NCBI RefSeq assembly: GCF_029873635.1
Contig: NC_080428.1
Span: 61,367,957 to 61,431,956 of the forward strand
Source: Malania oleifera
Taxonomy: Eukaryota; Streptophyta; Magnoliopsida; Santalales; Ximeniaceae
Length of the DNA stretch: 64,000 nt
Reading direction: 5' to 3'
The notes below the pieces were generated by a model. The model saw only the letters and a program-made list of their open reading frames with translations, had not been told where the DNA came from and did not search any database. The translations under genes were made by a program, and so were the position numbers. Positions within the stretch are counted from its first letter, which is position 1; each line of letters begins with the position of its first letter. Positions 21,812 to 33,911 of the stretch are shown here, piece after piece.

Positions 21812-22672
21812 TTATTTGACTCGCCAAACTTGTTTAGGCTTCACACCTTTCCTTTTAAATGGACAATCAATTTTAATGTGTCCTTTATTTTTACATAATA
21901 CGCAGGTAGTGTGAGCATACGGACCGGAGGAGGTACTAGCATAGAATTTTGACACTTTAACAAAGTACCCCATGTATAGGTTTTTTCTTCTTCTATTTTC
22001 AATTCCATTGTAACCTATACCTTTTTTGTCTAAGGTCATTTTTTGAGAACCTAAGAGCTTGTCAAAATTTTCTTTTCCCTTAATAAATGTGTGGATGATC
22101 TTAGCTTGATCATCTGTCTTTCTTTCTAGGTCTTGAATTTTTAAATTCTTTAAGCCTTTTCCAGCAACTTGTAATTTTACAAATTCATTGGTCATTTTGT
22201 TTACTTTACATTCACGTTCAGAAATTTGAAGATCTTTTGCATTATCACTCAAAATCTTGGATCTTAACTCTTTCAGCTCTTTTGCCATCATATCATTCTT
22301 ATTTTCTAATTTCATGATTTTCAAATCCTTTTTTGTTTTTCAACACTAATTTTTTATTCTAATTCTTTCAGTGATACCTTATTTTTGGTTACTAATCTCT
22401 TAATTTCTAATTCCTTTTCAACCTTTTCTTTTTCCGAAGAAGTATGAGACTCTCTAAAATCTTCTAATTGCTTTGCTAAATCTTTATTTTCATTTTCCAA
22501 CATTTTTTTCTTTTAGGACATCTTTGTTAAAATTTTATGAGTCATAACAAATCCCTTTTGTAATTCCTCATAAGATGGCATGTTATCATTATCATATTCA
22601 TCATAGGATTCACTACTAGAATTATCACAATATGTATCACAATATGTATCACAATCATTGCATGAATCATTT
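21812..22672 (-). pseudogene. gag, C-terminal half (coiled coil and CCHC zinc knuckle), family A
   Basis: Read on the minus strand, this is the second half of a retrotransposon gag (capsid/nucleocapsid) gene split by the solo LTR at 22673-24889. It begins with an acidic stretch (SSSESYDEYDND), then MPSYEELQ and a long Lys/Glu coiled coil. It ends with a CCHC zinc knuckle (CVLCKNKGHIKIDC) and a basic tail that stops at 21812. Stops and a frame change occur near 22330-22515. The three family B copies at 35236, 37521 and 44592 are homologous, but their knuckle is cut short. No pol follows. Confidence 0.85.
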
Positions 22673-24889
22673 TGTTGGCCTTATAGGTCACGCCCGATTT
22701 TGATTATGACAAATACTCATTGTTTCTAATGGGTGTTTTGAGGCTTTGTGCAGGAACTTAACTTGTCAAGATCAAGATGCATGTAAAGCAAGTGAAGATT
22801 GAAAACCAATATATATTTATGATTGTAATATGTGTTTCTCCTACATAATTGGTCTGTAATAGTTCATTAGGGTCTTTGGTTTGTAATAAGCACACACACA
22901 TCACATGCATGGTATAATACGTAAGCTCAAACCAAGCATAACTAAAATGACCTTAGAAATACCTTAGCGGTTAGGTCAACCGACACCGAATTTTTTCGGT
23001 GTCTTCAAAAGGACCTAGAAATGACCTTAGGATGCTCACCTTAGCACTCATAAATGTTAGGCACTTGAATATGGTGAAAGTGTATTGAATTAGGACTGAA
23101 ATGCACACTTTGTGCACTTTCGGTCGACCAACCTTGGCAGTTCATTATGCCCCGATCGACCAAACTCTTGCAGTTCAAATGGCCCCGATCGACTAAACCA
23201 CCTGGGAGTCAACATTTTGACTTCTCGGTCGACCGAGTAAATTTTGTATTACACCAACCTGGTCGACCAAGGGTCCCCGGGAGTTGGCCCAATGGTCTGG
23301 TCGACCGAGAGGTTCAGTTCATTTTCCTCTGGTCGACCGAACCACGCGAATTGAAAAAATCACCTTCTCCTGGTCAACTAACCGAGCAGTTCAAAAATGG
23401 CCCGGTCGACCGAACCATATGAATATCGATCGACCGAAAAAGTTTCTGGTCGATCGTACCTCTTGGGTTGCCTTGCATTTTTACCGTGATTAACTTATTT
23501 TTATCAGGGTTAAAATACTTAAAACCTCATTAATCTTTTCTAATAATCCCGGCTATGTCCCCAACGGTTATATTTCATGGGGTGTCTATAAATACCCCCT
23601 CATTTGGGATTATTAGTAGTAGATTAGCATATTTGATTAGGGAAAATTCTTTGAAAATCCAAAAACCTATAATACTCATTTTCATACTAAAACCACTCAT
23701 ACTTACCTTCTCATATTGCTCATACTCTTTGTAAGTTGATTGAGTGTTTATTGCTATAGGTTTGCTCTCCTATTTGTATTTGATTGATTCGATTTTATCG
23801 AGAGCTAAACCAGAGTATTCTTAGGGGGCTTTGTTCATAAACCTATCCTAAGAAGACTTGCCTAAGTTTCTGAGTATTGCATTTGTGTTGCAATATCTTA
23901 GGAAGCTTGTATTTGTCTTTGTGTTGCAAAAAATATTTCGAAACATACTCAAATATCTTGTGTGATTTATATTGATATATCTTTGAGAAGATATTTGTGT
24001 TTGTCATATAGATCTTCGTTGCAATATCTATTTGCATATCATTTGTTGAATACAAAGACTGTACATCTTTTTCAAACCAAGCATATACATCATCTACTAT
24101 TTATGTGATTGAAATATCCCTCAGACTGATACATTTGAAACTTGCTTGACATCTTTGTTTGAATCTATTGATTGAATATTTTGAGATACAAAGATTGCTT
24201 GTTGATACTCTTACGCACTCATTACACTTATAACAAATATATTTGAGAGTTGAAATACTAGACCATACTGAGCTTACATATTATATCTTGTTGGTGGTAT
24301 ATATGATTGAACGCATTTGGGTATAAATCTGCTTTACACGAAAGCACAATCACTGTACAAATTTATTGATTGAGCAAATACTGTTGTATTTCCAGGCGTG
24401 GCCTGAAGAGGGAGACTAGCCCTTTGAAATAGTCCCGAATTGGCTTATACCCGATTAGGAAAGCTAGGTGCACCATCCTGTTAAGGTGAAGGTTGAGGTC
24501 AACCCCGCTAATTGACCTGGTTATCAAGGTTGAGGTTAACCCTGTGCTAATTGACCTGATTGTAATCAGTGCCACTCCACCCTTAAGTGAGCCTTTAGTG
24601 GAATCCTCAGGCTTGCGAGCTAGAGGCGAGGACATAGGCACAGTTGGCCGATCCCCGATAACATATCGTGTGTCTGTTTACATTTCTGCACTTTATATTT
24701 ACCGCACGTGTATGTTATGGTATGAATGATGTGCATGATTTAAATTTCGTATATTTTATTTATCGGCACATTTGTGTAGAAATACCCTAGGTTGCCAAAT
24801 CATATTGAATTCTAACATTACCTAAGAGAAAAGTTTAAAATTCCAATTCATCCCCCCCCCCCTCTCTTGGGAATACACCAATTCTAACA
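22673..24889 (+). mobile_element. Family A solo LTR inside gag, target-site duplication CATTT
   Basis: The 2217-bp repeat starts TGTTGGCCTTATAGG and ends CACCAATTCTAACA. It is flanked by CATTT at 22668-22672 and 24890-24894, a perfect duplication. It holds a GGTCGACC motif array (23119-23460), a TATA box (23587-23594), the conserved block with gcgaggacataggcacagttgg inside 24550-24660, and a C-run (24851-24862). It has no coding sequence. It lies opposite in strand to the gag gene it disrupts. Confidence 0.95.
23119..23460 (+). promoter_or_regulatory. GGTCGACC motif array of a family A LTR
   Basis: Eleven copies of a palindrome-like motif (consensus ctGGTCGACCgaac) occur near 23119, 23151, 23182, 23225, 23259, 23297, 23328, 23369, 23401, 23427 and 23445, spaced mostly 26-43 bp. 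The array ends about 125 bp before TATAAATA at 23587-23594. The GC-rich motifs stand out from the LTR's AT-rich base. Confidence 0.65.
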
Positions 24890-25385
24890 CATTTTGAGAA
24901 TCATTATAAGAAGTAAAAGGATTAGAGTGTACCTCTTCATCAACTAATGCAATCAGACCACAATTTTCCACTACCTAATTATTTGAGCATGAATCTTCCC
25001 AAGTGGTGGACTTCTTTCCATTGGTCTCTCCAAATCTCCTATCAAGTTCTTCTCGTATATCCTTAGTACTTTGACATGATTTAATTTTATGAAAGACATT
25101 AGTATCTAAGGCAAGAAAAAGAATATTTATTGCACTAAAATTTAATTGCATCAATTCCATGTCATTTTTATTAAACTCATTTTCTGACTTTGGAATTTCA
25201 ACATTATTGACAATTTTCATGGGCACAAAATTCCCTTGAGCAATTACTCTCCAAGTCCTCCAATCCATTGATTTGATAGAAACAGTCATCCTTAGTTTCC
25301 AATCAAATAATTTTTCACCATAAAACATTGGAGGGCTTGTAGAGAATTTTTCCTCACAAAACGGGGATACACCAAAATAAGCCAT
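24890..25385 (-). pseudogene. gag, N-terminal half, family A gag-only element
   Basis: Reading from the start codon at 25385, it begins MAYFGVSPF. It then has the copia gag signature PPMFYGEKLFDWKLRMT (DUF4219-like), and a region like UBN2 gag (FSAINILFLALDTN, then STKDIREELDRRFGETN). After this it jumps directly to KKSTTWEDS, which in family B follows the first zinc knuckle, so an internal part of gag is missing. A stop lies at about 24975. The solo LTR at 22673-24889 then splits it from the C-terminal half. The copia affiliation comes from this gag type and the primer site, since no pol exists. Confidence 0.85.
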
Positions 25386-25424
25386 CGTGAGCTTTTTACA
25401 AAAACGTTTAAGTCTATGTAATGA

Positions 25425-25437
25425 GGCTCTAATACCA
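25425..25437 (-). promoter_or_regulatory. Primer binding site, initiator tRNA-Met type
   Basis: On the minus strand TGGTATTAGAGCC starts two bases after the 5' LTR end. It differs by one base from the usual plant PBS TGGTATCAGAGC, which pairs with the 3' end of initiator tRNA-Met. It fixes the 5' LTR as 25440-27234 and the element's strand as minus. Confidence 0.88.
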
Positions 25438-25439
25438 AT

Positions 25440-25643
25440 TGTTAATTTAGGTGTAATCCCAAGAGCGGGGGTGAATTGGGTATTTAAAAATATTTTGGTC
25501 TTTCAATCCTTAATTGAAAACCCAACCATACATTCACAAATTTGGATATATACAGATTTCAGTATTATGCAGCTAAATTGATTTACTTAGTGGATATCTC
25601 AATTAATTAAGTATTATCCAATTATTCTCACTTATTTTAGATA

Positions 25644-25688
<45 letters not shown>

Positions 25689-25741
25689 ATATTTAACATA
25701 TGCACATCAGATATAATATGAATATAAGTGCGGAAATATAA

Positions 25742-25781
<40 letters not shown>

Positions 25782-27234
25782 AGAGAGAGAGAGAGAGAGC
25801 AGACACCAAATTTTTAACGAGGTTCGGCCAAACCCAACCTACGTCCTCGCCTTGGGCAAAACCCCCAAGGATTGCTCTAATCCGCTCCTTGAACTGGGAC
25901 GGAGCTTCCCGTTACAAATCCGCTACTTACAAGAGGCACAACTTCTTCCTATTCCGCTGCTTACAAGAGGCACAACTTCCTCCTACTCCGCTACTTACAA
26001 AAGGTACAACTTCCTCCTACTCCACTGCTAACAAGAGACATAGCTTCCTCCTTCCCAGTTCACAACCCAAACTGTCAATACAACAGATTGATGAAATTCC
26101 TGAACACTCAAATGCTTCTGAACAAGTTAATGAGTATAATAAAAATTCTTAACACATACTCATATGATAAAACTTGAAGCTCAGTATGTATGTAACGATG
26201 TAATTGTTATATGAATGATATGCTTCAAAAAAATTACCCTTTAATCAATATATCCCAAAAAATAATTTCTTAAAAATAAGAACTTTGGAGATCTTAGAGT
26301 TTGATTTTAAATCCCTTTATGCATGAATACTAGATAAGATCTTTTTTGAAAAATAGTCTTGAATATTATGCAGATCTTAGTTCTTGCTATCAAATAACTC
26401 GTACGATTAAATCTTTGAATAAAAATATGACTTTGAATATTTCAAAGATTTAAACAATATTTTTCTAGTACTTTTTGCGCCAATAAGAGAGATCTCTTTG
26501 AATAAAAATACAACCAGGATTCAAACTTTAGAATGTTATTCCCAAAAGATTTTTCATATACATAAATATGGGAAAATAAGATTCTTGCTCCCAAAAATAT
26601 TTTTCAGTAAACGAATAATGGAGAAGATGATCGAATAATAAAAAATTGAAAGCTCAATAAACTATTTTTCCAAAACTCAAGATCAAACCTAGATTTAGCA
26701 GAAGTTACGCGTGTATTTGCTCAGATCTTGAATATGCGAATGCCCAAGTAAAAGTGTGTTCTTTGCGGTGCAGGCAATGATTCTTAGCAATAGTATTCAA
26801 AACTTCTCAAAAGATGTGCAAGAATGTTCAAAACTCCTCAATCATATGCAAAAAGCGAGGCATTAGGGTTTAGAGGTTGTTTTTATAAGTCATCTCAACC
26901 TTAGGTTAAGTCGTGACCGTTGCATCAATTTGATTAAGTGAATAACCCACGTGTTTTCTCGCTGAAGTTTAGAATTTTAAAACTTTTGTAGGTTCAAACG
27001 ACTGAGCTCTCGAGTTCAGATGTCTGATGTTCCTTAAAGTACTGAAAAACATAGTCTGGACACAGGGTCAGATGACTGAACTGTGAGTTCAGTCTTTTGA
27101 AGTCCCAGTTTAGACGACTAAATTGAAATTTCATATGTCTGAAGGTGTTATGCCTATTTTATGTTTCAGCAATTAAATCTTCAGATGACTAAACTAATTC
27201 TTTAGTCTTCTGAGAAAATTCTTCAAACGTCTGA
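25440..27234 (-). mobile_element. 5' LTR of the gag-only element, distal end missing
   Basis: It is closely similar to 17201-19352 over its whole length and stops at the position equivalent to about 18860, where a gypsy-type LTR begins. The missing outer part of roughly 490 bp is not found beyond that insertion. It includes two long TA microsatellites (about 25649-25686 and 25746-25778), a GA run, and an expanded tandem segment around ctacttacaagaggcacaac (about 25923-26040, four units). Confidence 0.85.
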
Positions 27235-29499
27235 TGTAGTAACCCGGAAAATTAAAAATGATTAAAATAACTAGAATAAAATAATAAATAAAAAAATAAA
27301 AGAAATAGTATGAAAAAAATAATAATAAAAATGAAATAAAATGAAATTAGATTAATTATTAATTAATTATTATTTGATTGAATTAATAAATTAATTAAAC
27401 GTTATTTAATTAAATTAATTAAGTAAATTATTTGATGGGAATATATATATATAAGGATAAGGTATATATATGTGGTTAAAGTAATAAGTATATATATATA
27501 ATATAATATAATGTAAAGATAGATATAAATGAATTGGATTTCAATTTGAAATCCAATTCAATTGGTACCTTACCTCTCTAGAGCGCCTCTCAAATCTCTT
27601 AGTCTCTCTTCTGCGTCCGTCCACTCCTCCATCTTTGTCTCTCTCTCTTCTCAATTTCTCGACAGATATTCAGCTGATCGGGAAACGGAAGGTACTGTTG
27701 GATTCCTAACTTCACTACCGACATTTCTACTAGAGCGGATTTATCGTGGGAGCGACGTAGGCACCATTCCTGAGGAAAGATATATTTCCTCTAAATCCTT
27801 AATTTCTCCTTAAATCTACCGTTAAACCGACGATTAGGCACCACCACGGGGTCCTAGTCGTGATCGTCGTCATTTGGGGGTGAGTAAATTTCCAATTGGG
27901 GTTTTCTATGGCCCACTCCAAAGCGAGAGTGGGATTTGGGGAATTAGGTAAATTGGTTATATTTGAGGGTATAACTATTTATTTGGAATTTATGACCCTA
28001 TGAAATGTTAAAATAGTATTTTATTTAGGGTTGATTTAATGGAATTAGTATTTTTTATTCAGGGTCTAGGTGAGCGCCGCAGGTATTTTTCGGGATCCTT
28101 GTTGGCGTAGTTCAAGAAACCAGGAAAGGGGAAATTGTATATTAAATCAAGTTTTATGAAATTAAAGGTAATAAATTATGTTATACTTATGTATATGTTT
28201 TGGTATGGGTTTAAAAATGTCAACTATGTAAAATTATGTTTTGTGAGCCTAGGACCATTTATTTAGCTAGGTATATGTGGAAATGAACTGATGAAAGTGA
28301 AAGGTTTTTTGTGGGAAATTATATAAGAAATGGAAATTATATTTTCAATATTTAAATGCTAAATGTGGGTTGGCTTATTTTACAAGGAATATGTATGAAT
28401 TTTATTACTAAATTGTGTGACATGAGTAAATGTAAGTTCTATACAAATGTACGTTATTTGTATGAGATGCAAGCTAAGTAAGTAATGCATTGAGAATAAA
28501 TTATGAAATGAACTATGCTGCTTGTGTATGTTAATGCAACCATGTAAATTTATGACAGCTGAAAACCGTGTTAGCAGATTCTTGCGCATTTTTATGTGGA
28601 TTAACTGATGACAGTTAAAAGGAACTTTGTTAGCATATTCTAGTACATTTCTATGTGGACTAACTGATGACAGCTAAAGAGCGGTTGTAGTACGAATGAA
28701 TGAAATGAAAATGGAATGAAATGTGAAATGTGAACGATGTAAATGGGAAAGAGTCACTTAAAGTGAAATACAATGCAATGTTTAAGTTATGAACATTAAC
28801 AGAGGTAAATGGTTGAATAATGACAGAAAGAATAATGTATTATGATATTAGAGGTATCTATGCTCGTAGAACATGTTAAGATTGGGCGGGGCGTACTCTT
28901 CACCTGAGAGCTTGCTGAGAAAGGCGAGTATGCTAGTAACTTCAGATGTGACTGTAGTTGCATAACGTACTAGGGCAGAGAGAACCTATTTGTATGGGTG
29001 GGTAGATTTCCCTATCTTTGGGGCCTTCGCTAGTAAACCTTTGTTTGAACTGTGTGAGTACGAGATCAATCTAACACTAGAGGGCTTACTGAGTAAGGTG
29101 AGTGCCCTGATATGCTTTAGTAGTGACCTTCAGGTTCGCAAATGTATCAGAGCAGAGGGGTGCTACTTGTATAGCCGGGTAATCACCCTTATCCTTGGGT
29201 AATCTCGTGGGTTAAATTTTTTGCATGTGTTTGGTTAGGCTCAAAGAATGATTTCAGTGTTTATGATAACATTTTACAAATGTTATTAAAATGATATTTA
29301 TAAACCTCATGTTAGCCACACGCTGTTTTAATATATTGTTTCTTCCCTTACTGAGATGTGTCTCACCCGAATACGAATTTATCTTTTTTCAGGATTTCCT
29401 CAAAATCGAGCTTAGAGAGCTCGAAGTTTTATAGCGTTTTTGGGAAATAGAAAGAGAAAATGGTATATTTTTATGTTAATTTTGATATGTAAAAATTTA
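27235..29499 (+). mobile_element. Gypsy-type LTR, right end missing
   Basis: It begins TGTAGTAACCCGG like the LTR at 2429. It has TTAATTAA-rich and TA-rich stretches, a CT-rich leader (about 27575-27660), and the late block tgagatgtgtctcaccc plus TTTTTTCAG near 29392, which fixes its plus orientation. The usual GTTACA end is absent, because a family A LTR starts at 29500. No coding sequence was seen. Confidence 0.8.
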
Positions 29500-31667
29500 T
29501 GTTAGCTTTGGTGTATTCCCAAGAGGGGGGTGAATTGGAATTTTTAAAACTTATTCCTAGGTTAAACCAGATGTTAGTAGAATATCACAACCTAGGGTCT
29601 TTCTATGCAATTCCAAATGCGCCGATAAATATAATATGCAGAAATTTAAATCATGCGCAACATTCACACCATAACATACACGTGCAGTAAATATAAAGTG
29701 CGAAAATATAAACAGACACACGATATATTATCGGGGTTTGGCCAACTGTGCCTACATCCCTACCTCTAGCTCGCAAGCCCGAGGATTCCACTAAAGGCTC
29801 ACTTAACAGGTGGAGCAGCACCGATTACAACCAAGTCAATTCAAGGGGCTGATCTCAACCAACACGCTTTACCAGGATGGCGCACCTAACTTTCCTAAAT
29901 GGGTCTAAGCCAATCCAGGACTATTTACTAGGGCTAGTCTCTCTCTTCAGGCCCATGCCTAGAATACAACAAATGTGAAATAAAAATTTTTGCATACAAG
30001 TAAAGTGCTTCTTACACTAAGTAGATTTGCACCAATATGCTTAATAAAATAATACACTCACATATGATAGGATATTAAGCTCAAGTGAGATTTTGTTAAC
30101 TCAAGTGTTAACTCTCAATCAAATGTATATCAATGTATGTGTGTGAGAGTGAGACTTTTGATATCAAGCTAATATGTTTCTTGTGGGAACAATCAAATAG
30201 TCTCAACAACCCTAAATAGATATCACAAAATATTTCTTAAATATTAAGTACAGTAGATAATAAGGTTTATAAGCTTGCTAAAGATGTTATCGTCAAAGCA
30301 TAAATCAAGCTTATGATACTTGCAATGAGGATGCAACATCTTAAGCCACACAAGGGTTTTTCCCAATCAAATATTTATGAATGAAATATTATGGAAAAGC
30401 CCTTAAGCAACTCTCCAAAAAATTAATACACAATCAAATAAAAACTAGGGAGATTTTAGCCTATGCAAAGAGTATAAAGAATACTACCTTCTTTCAAGAT
30501 AAATAACTAGATGAGTATAGGAGGTACATTTTTACAATAGGATTGAAGAGATATGAAAATATAGAGATTTTGGACAAAAATATTTTCAGAGAATTTTTCC
30601 TAATCTCAAATCCTAATCCATGCTTAATCTTAGCAAATGAGGGGCTATATATAGAAGTGGGAAGAATTATAGCCGTTGGAGACATATAGGGTATTATTAT
30701 TATTGTTGTTTTAAAACATTTTAACACAATTAATCCTATTTAAATATTTTAATTGCGGTAAAAATAATATGGCAACCCGAGAGCACCGGTCGACCGAAAG
30801 CAAGGTTCGGTTAACCGAGTGTGCAAGTTTAATCGACTGGGCAAGTTTTGAACTAAAAGTTTGACCGACCGGACATAGTGTCCCAAAGGCAATTTTTCCT
30901 TTCTGCGCGGTTCAGTCGACCATGAGGTTTTGAGCTTGGTAGTTCGGTCAGCCAAAACACTCGATTCTCTCACATGTGGGTATGGTCGACGAGGTGGTTG
31001 GCATACGATTTGGGCTCAGTCGACCATATAGTCAAATGGTTGACTCGGAGGGAGTTCGGTCAACTGGATGAGAATGAACTGGCATGTCTCGATTGACCGA
31101 GCAATGGTCAAATAGTTGACCCGATGACTGGTTCGGTTGACCGACATATTTATACCTGTCAAGTACGGTCGACCGAACATGCATATTTAATGCATTTCAA
31201 TTCTATTTCCTTATGCAATCACCCTAACCATATAAGCATATATGTTTATGCATGCATGTGAATCCTAAGGTCATTCTAGGTCTTTTTGAGGACATCGAAA
31301 AAATTTGGCATCGATCGACTTTCGGTGGACCAAAGGGTGCCCTACGGTCATTTTGTTTCCCTATGGTCATTTGAGCTTTATCTTTCCTATCATGCATGAA
31401 ATGCATTAATTATTTCAAACCATATAAGATTATAGACCCAAATGATAAAAAAATTATACAACTTGAACTATAAATCGGTCTTCATGCGCTGCTCCTTTGC
31501 AACTCCATGGAATATGCCAGGATATGCTCGTTCAGGTGCTCTTACGGCTTCCACCTCTCATTTTTCAACCATGCTTAGAAACATACACATGTTCATACAC
31601 TTAGCATACAGATGAGATACTATGGTTTGTCATAATCAAAACAGGAGATGGACTCAAAAAGTCAACA
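29500..31667 (-). mobile_element. Family A LTR, 3' LTR of a second minus-strand element
   Basis: On the plus strand it starts TGTTAGCTTTGGTG and ends AAAAAGTCAACA (2168 bp). A polypurine tract follows at 31668, so it is the 3' LTR of an element reading on the minus strand. It contains the conserved block around 29810 (cttaacaggtggagcagc) and a GGTCGACC array (about 30785-31330). The rest of this element is lost beyond about 32445. Confidence 0.85.
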
Positions 31668-32300
31668 ATCTCCCCTTTTTGATGATGACAAACACAGGAG
31701 CAAAATATGGGTTCGCTTGGCAAGGCTCCCCCTAACAGTATGCACAGATACAAAATGATATTCAATAAAGTTTATAAACAAGCATGAAGACTTCAGAATG
31801 ATTCAAGTTGTTCAATTTAAGTACAGCTATCATTTCCATTTTGAATACCAAAAGGTCAGGGAGAAACTAATTTTGCTCTTATAAAACATCTCCCCCTTTT
31901 GTCATTAGCAAAAGGGCATGTAAAAAGTGTAAATATTTTTTCAAAAAATATAGCAATTAAGCACACACACAATATAACTGGTCATTAACAATTAAAATAA
32001 CATAACAAACATGATTAGACCATAAATATGCACAGATCATTTCAGTTTAAATATTTCATAAGACCCGTGAAATATTTTAGTTCAAAACACACGGCATATG
32101 AAAGCAAATAGAGGGTTTGAGCATAAAAACAGTCTAACTAGTTCGCATGCATTTTCATATGAAGTTATTGAACCAGTTATGCAATTTGAAGGCTATATAT
32201 ATGTAATAATAAGACAAGATATAAATAATTTTTAATTTGAAAGCATTTCTTGTCAAATAATAAAAATATATGTAAATATATATATATATATATATATATT

Positions 32301-32335
<35 letters not shown>

Positions 32336-32445
32336 CTATATATCCCCCTTTGATGTTTGCAAAAAGGTACTGGAGGCATGCTTGCTAAAAAATTAATTTA
32401 AAGTAAGCAAACACAAATTTTCTAGTTTGTCAATGAAACACAGAA
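31668..32445 (-). mobile_element. Polypurine tract and internal scrap of the second family A element
   Basis: The minus strand here has a purine tract (plus-strand atctccccttttt, 31668-31680) followed inward by gatgatgacaaacac, one arm of the conserved inverted repeat. The rest is non-coding and AT-rich, with TA and TG microsatellites (about 32277-32334). It ends at a junction to family B LTR sequence near 32446. Confidence 0.7.
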
Positions 32446-32502
32446 CCATAATGTATACTCCATCAACAAAGTGATCAAAAGAAAGCTCAAGAGATTTAAG
32501 AT
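32446..32502 (+). mobile_element. Family B LTR fragment at the start of the tandem array
   Basis: This piece (ccataatgtatactccatca and following) matches about 37138-37190 of the next unit. It lacks the first 150 bp or so of the LTR. It resumes at 34906 after a solo LTR. Confidence 0.75.
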
Positions 32503-33864
32503 TGTGACGACCTCAAAATTCGTACCATTTTTTTTTCTATCTATATAAATATATCTGTGCAATTACATCCATACCTAAGCAGCGAAAACACATATCATGC
32601 AAACATTTACATATTTACTAAACAACACCAGAATTCAGTGTATACAGACTATAGTCATACAAAAATACCCCTCCAGTATCCTCTACTCAAAAATATACAG
32701 CTCTGACAAAAACCCACCCTATAACCAGGGTAATCTAACTACTTTCTATCCACGAGCTTGATCTGCTCGCCTAACTGGCTCACCTGAAAAGTGGTAAAAA
32801 TAATGGGGTGAGTCGATGCTCAATAAGTGGAAATATGCTATTACCAGTGTGTGGCAACTAAGTTAAGAATACTTAAAAATAGCAGCTAAACTATAATGCA
32901 ATAAATAATCTGTAAAGCATACCTTTCTTTCTCAATTTAAAATATATTATATCGTTTGTATTTTCTATTTTTTATACTGATAATATCATACCATACTTAT
33001 CATATACTGTAAAACTGTATACATATACATATCTATGCTTTATCCCTGGAACTCTATACATCATGATTTGACCCCTCATGACTGGGTTGTGTGGCCCGTA
33101 GGCGGGACTCTATCTGGTCGGCCCTCCAGATAAGTCAATATACTCTACACCACCTCAGCCCGGTCAAACTGCATCCTCTCCTAGGCGTGGGACTGGCTGC
33201 TACCTCGTCTAAACAGCCCCCTCTACCCATCGTACTAGGGAGCTGCATCCTCTCCGAGCACGGTTAGACGGTACCCACACACTATCTGAGATGTGTGGTT
33301 GCACTCTATCTGAATATAGTAACGGTACCGTGCTCTGTAATCTATATATGTACTGTAACTGTCAGTAATCTCTCCACAAGGATCTGATACTATATACATA
33401 TATACTCATTTACTGTTTTCGCCATGTTTCCAAAATTACCCTCATGCTATCTTTCTATACTGTAAATACTATAAACTCTGTATACTGTATCTGTAGCATC
33501 TTGATGCTACCTCTATATATATATATAACTGTCTGTATCACTGTCTATATTCTCTGTTTATATACTCTGTATGTTGTGGTAATAGGAAACATGGCATACT
33601 AAACTCTGTATATACTGTTCTGTATAAAGTTGTGATATAAATACTGATCTGAATAACACTGTATACATGTATATGTGTGTGTGTATATATATATATATAT
33701 CTGTTTCATGAAACTATTCGTATAAAAGCTGTGTATGCATGTATAATTCTCTGTATGATTTTCTGTGAATATATATCTGTATCTGTGTATTCTGTATAAC
33801 TCCATACACTGGAAAAACTATATGAACTGTATATACTGTCTACTTTCATGCATTCAATATAGTA

Positions 33865-33911
<47 letters not shown>

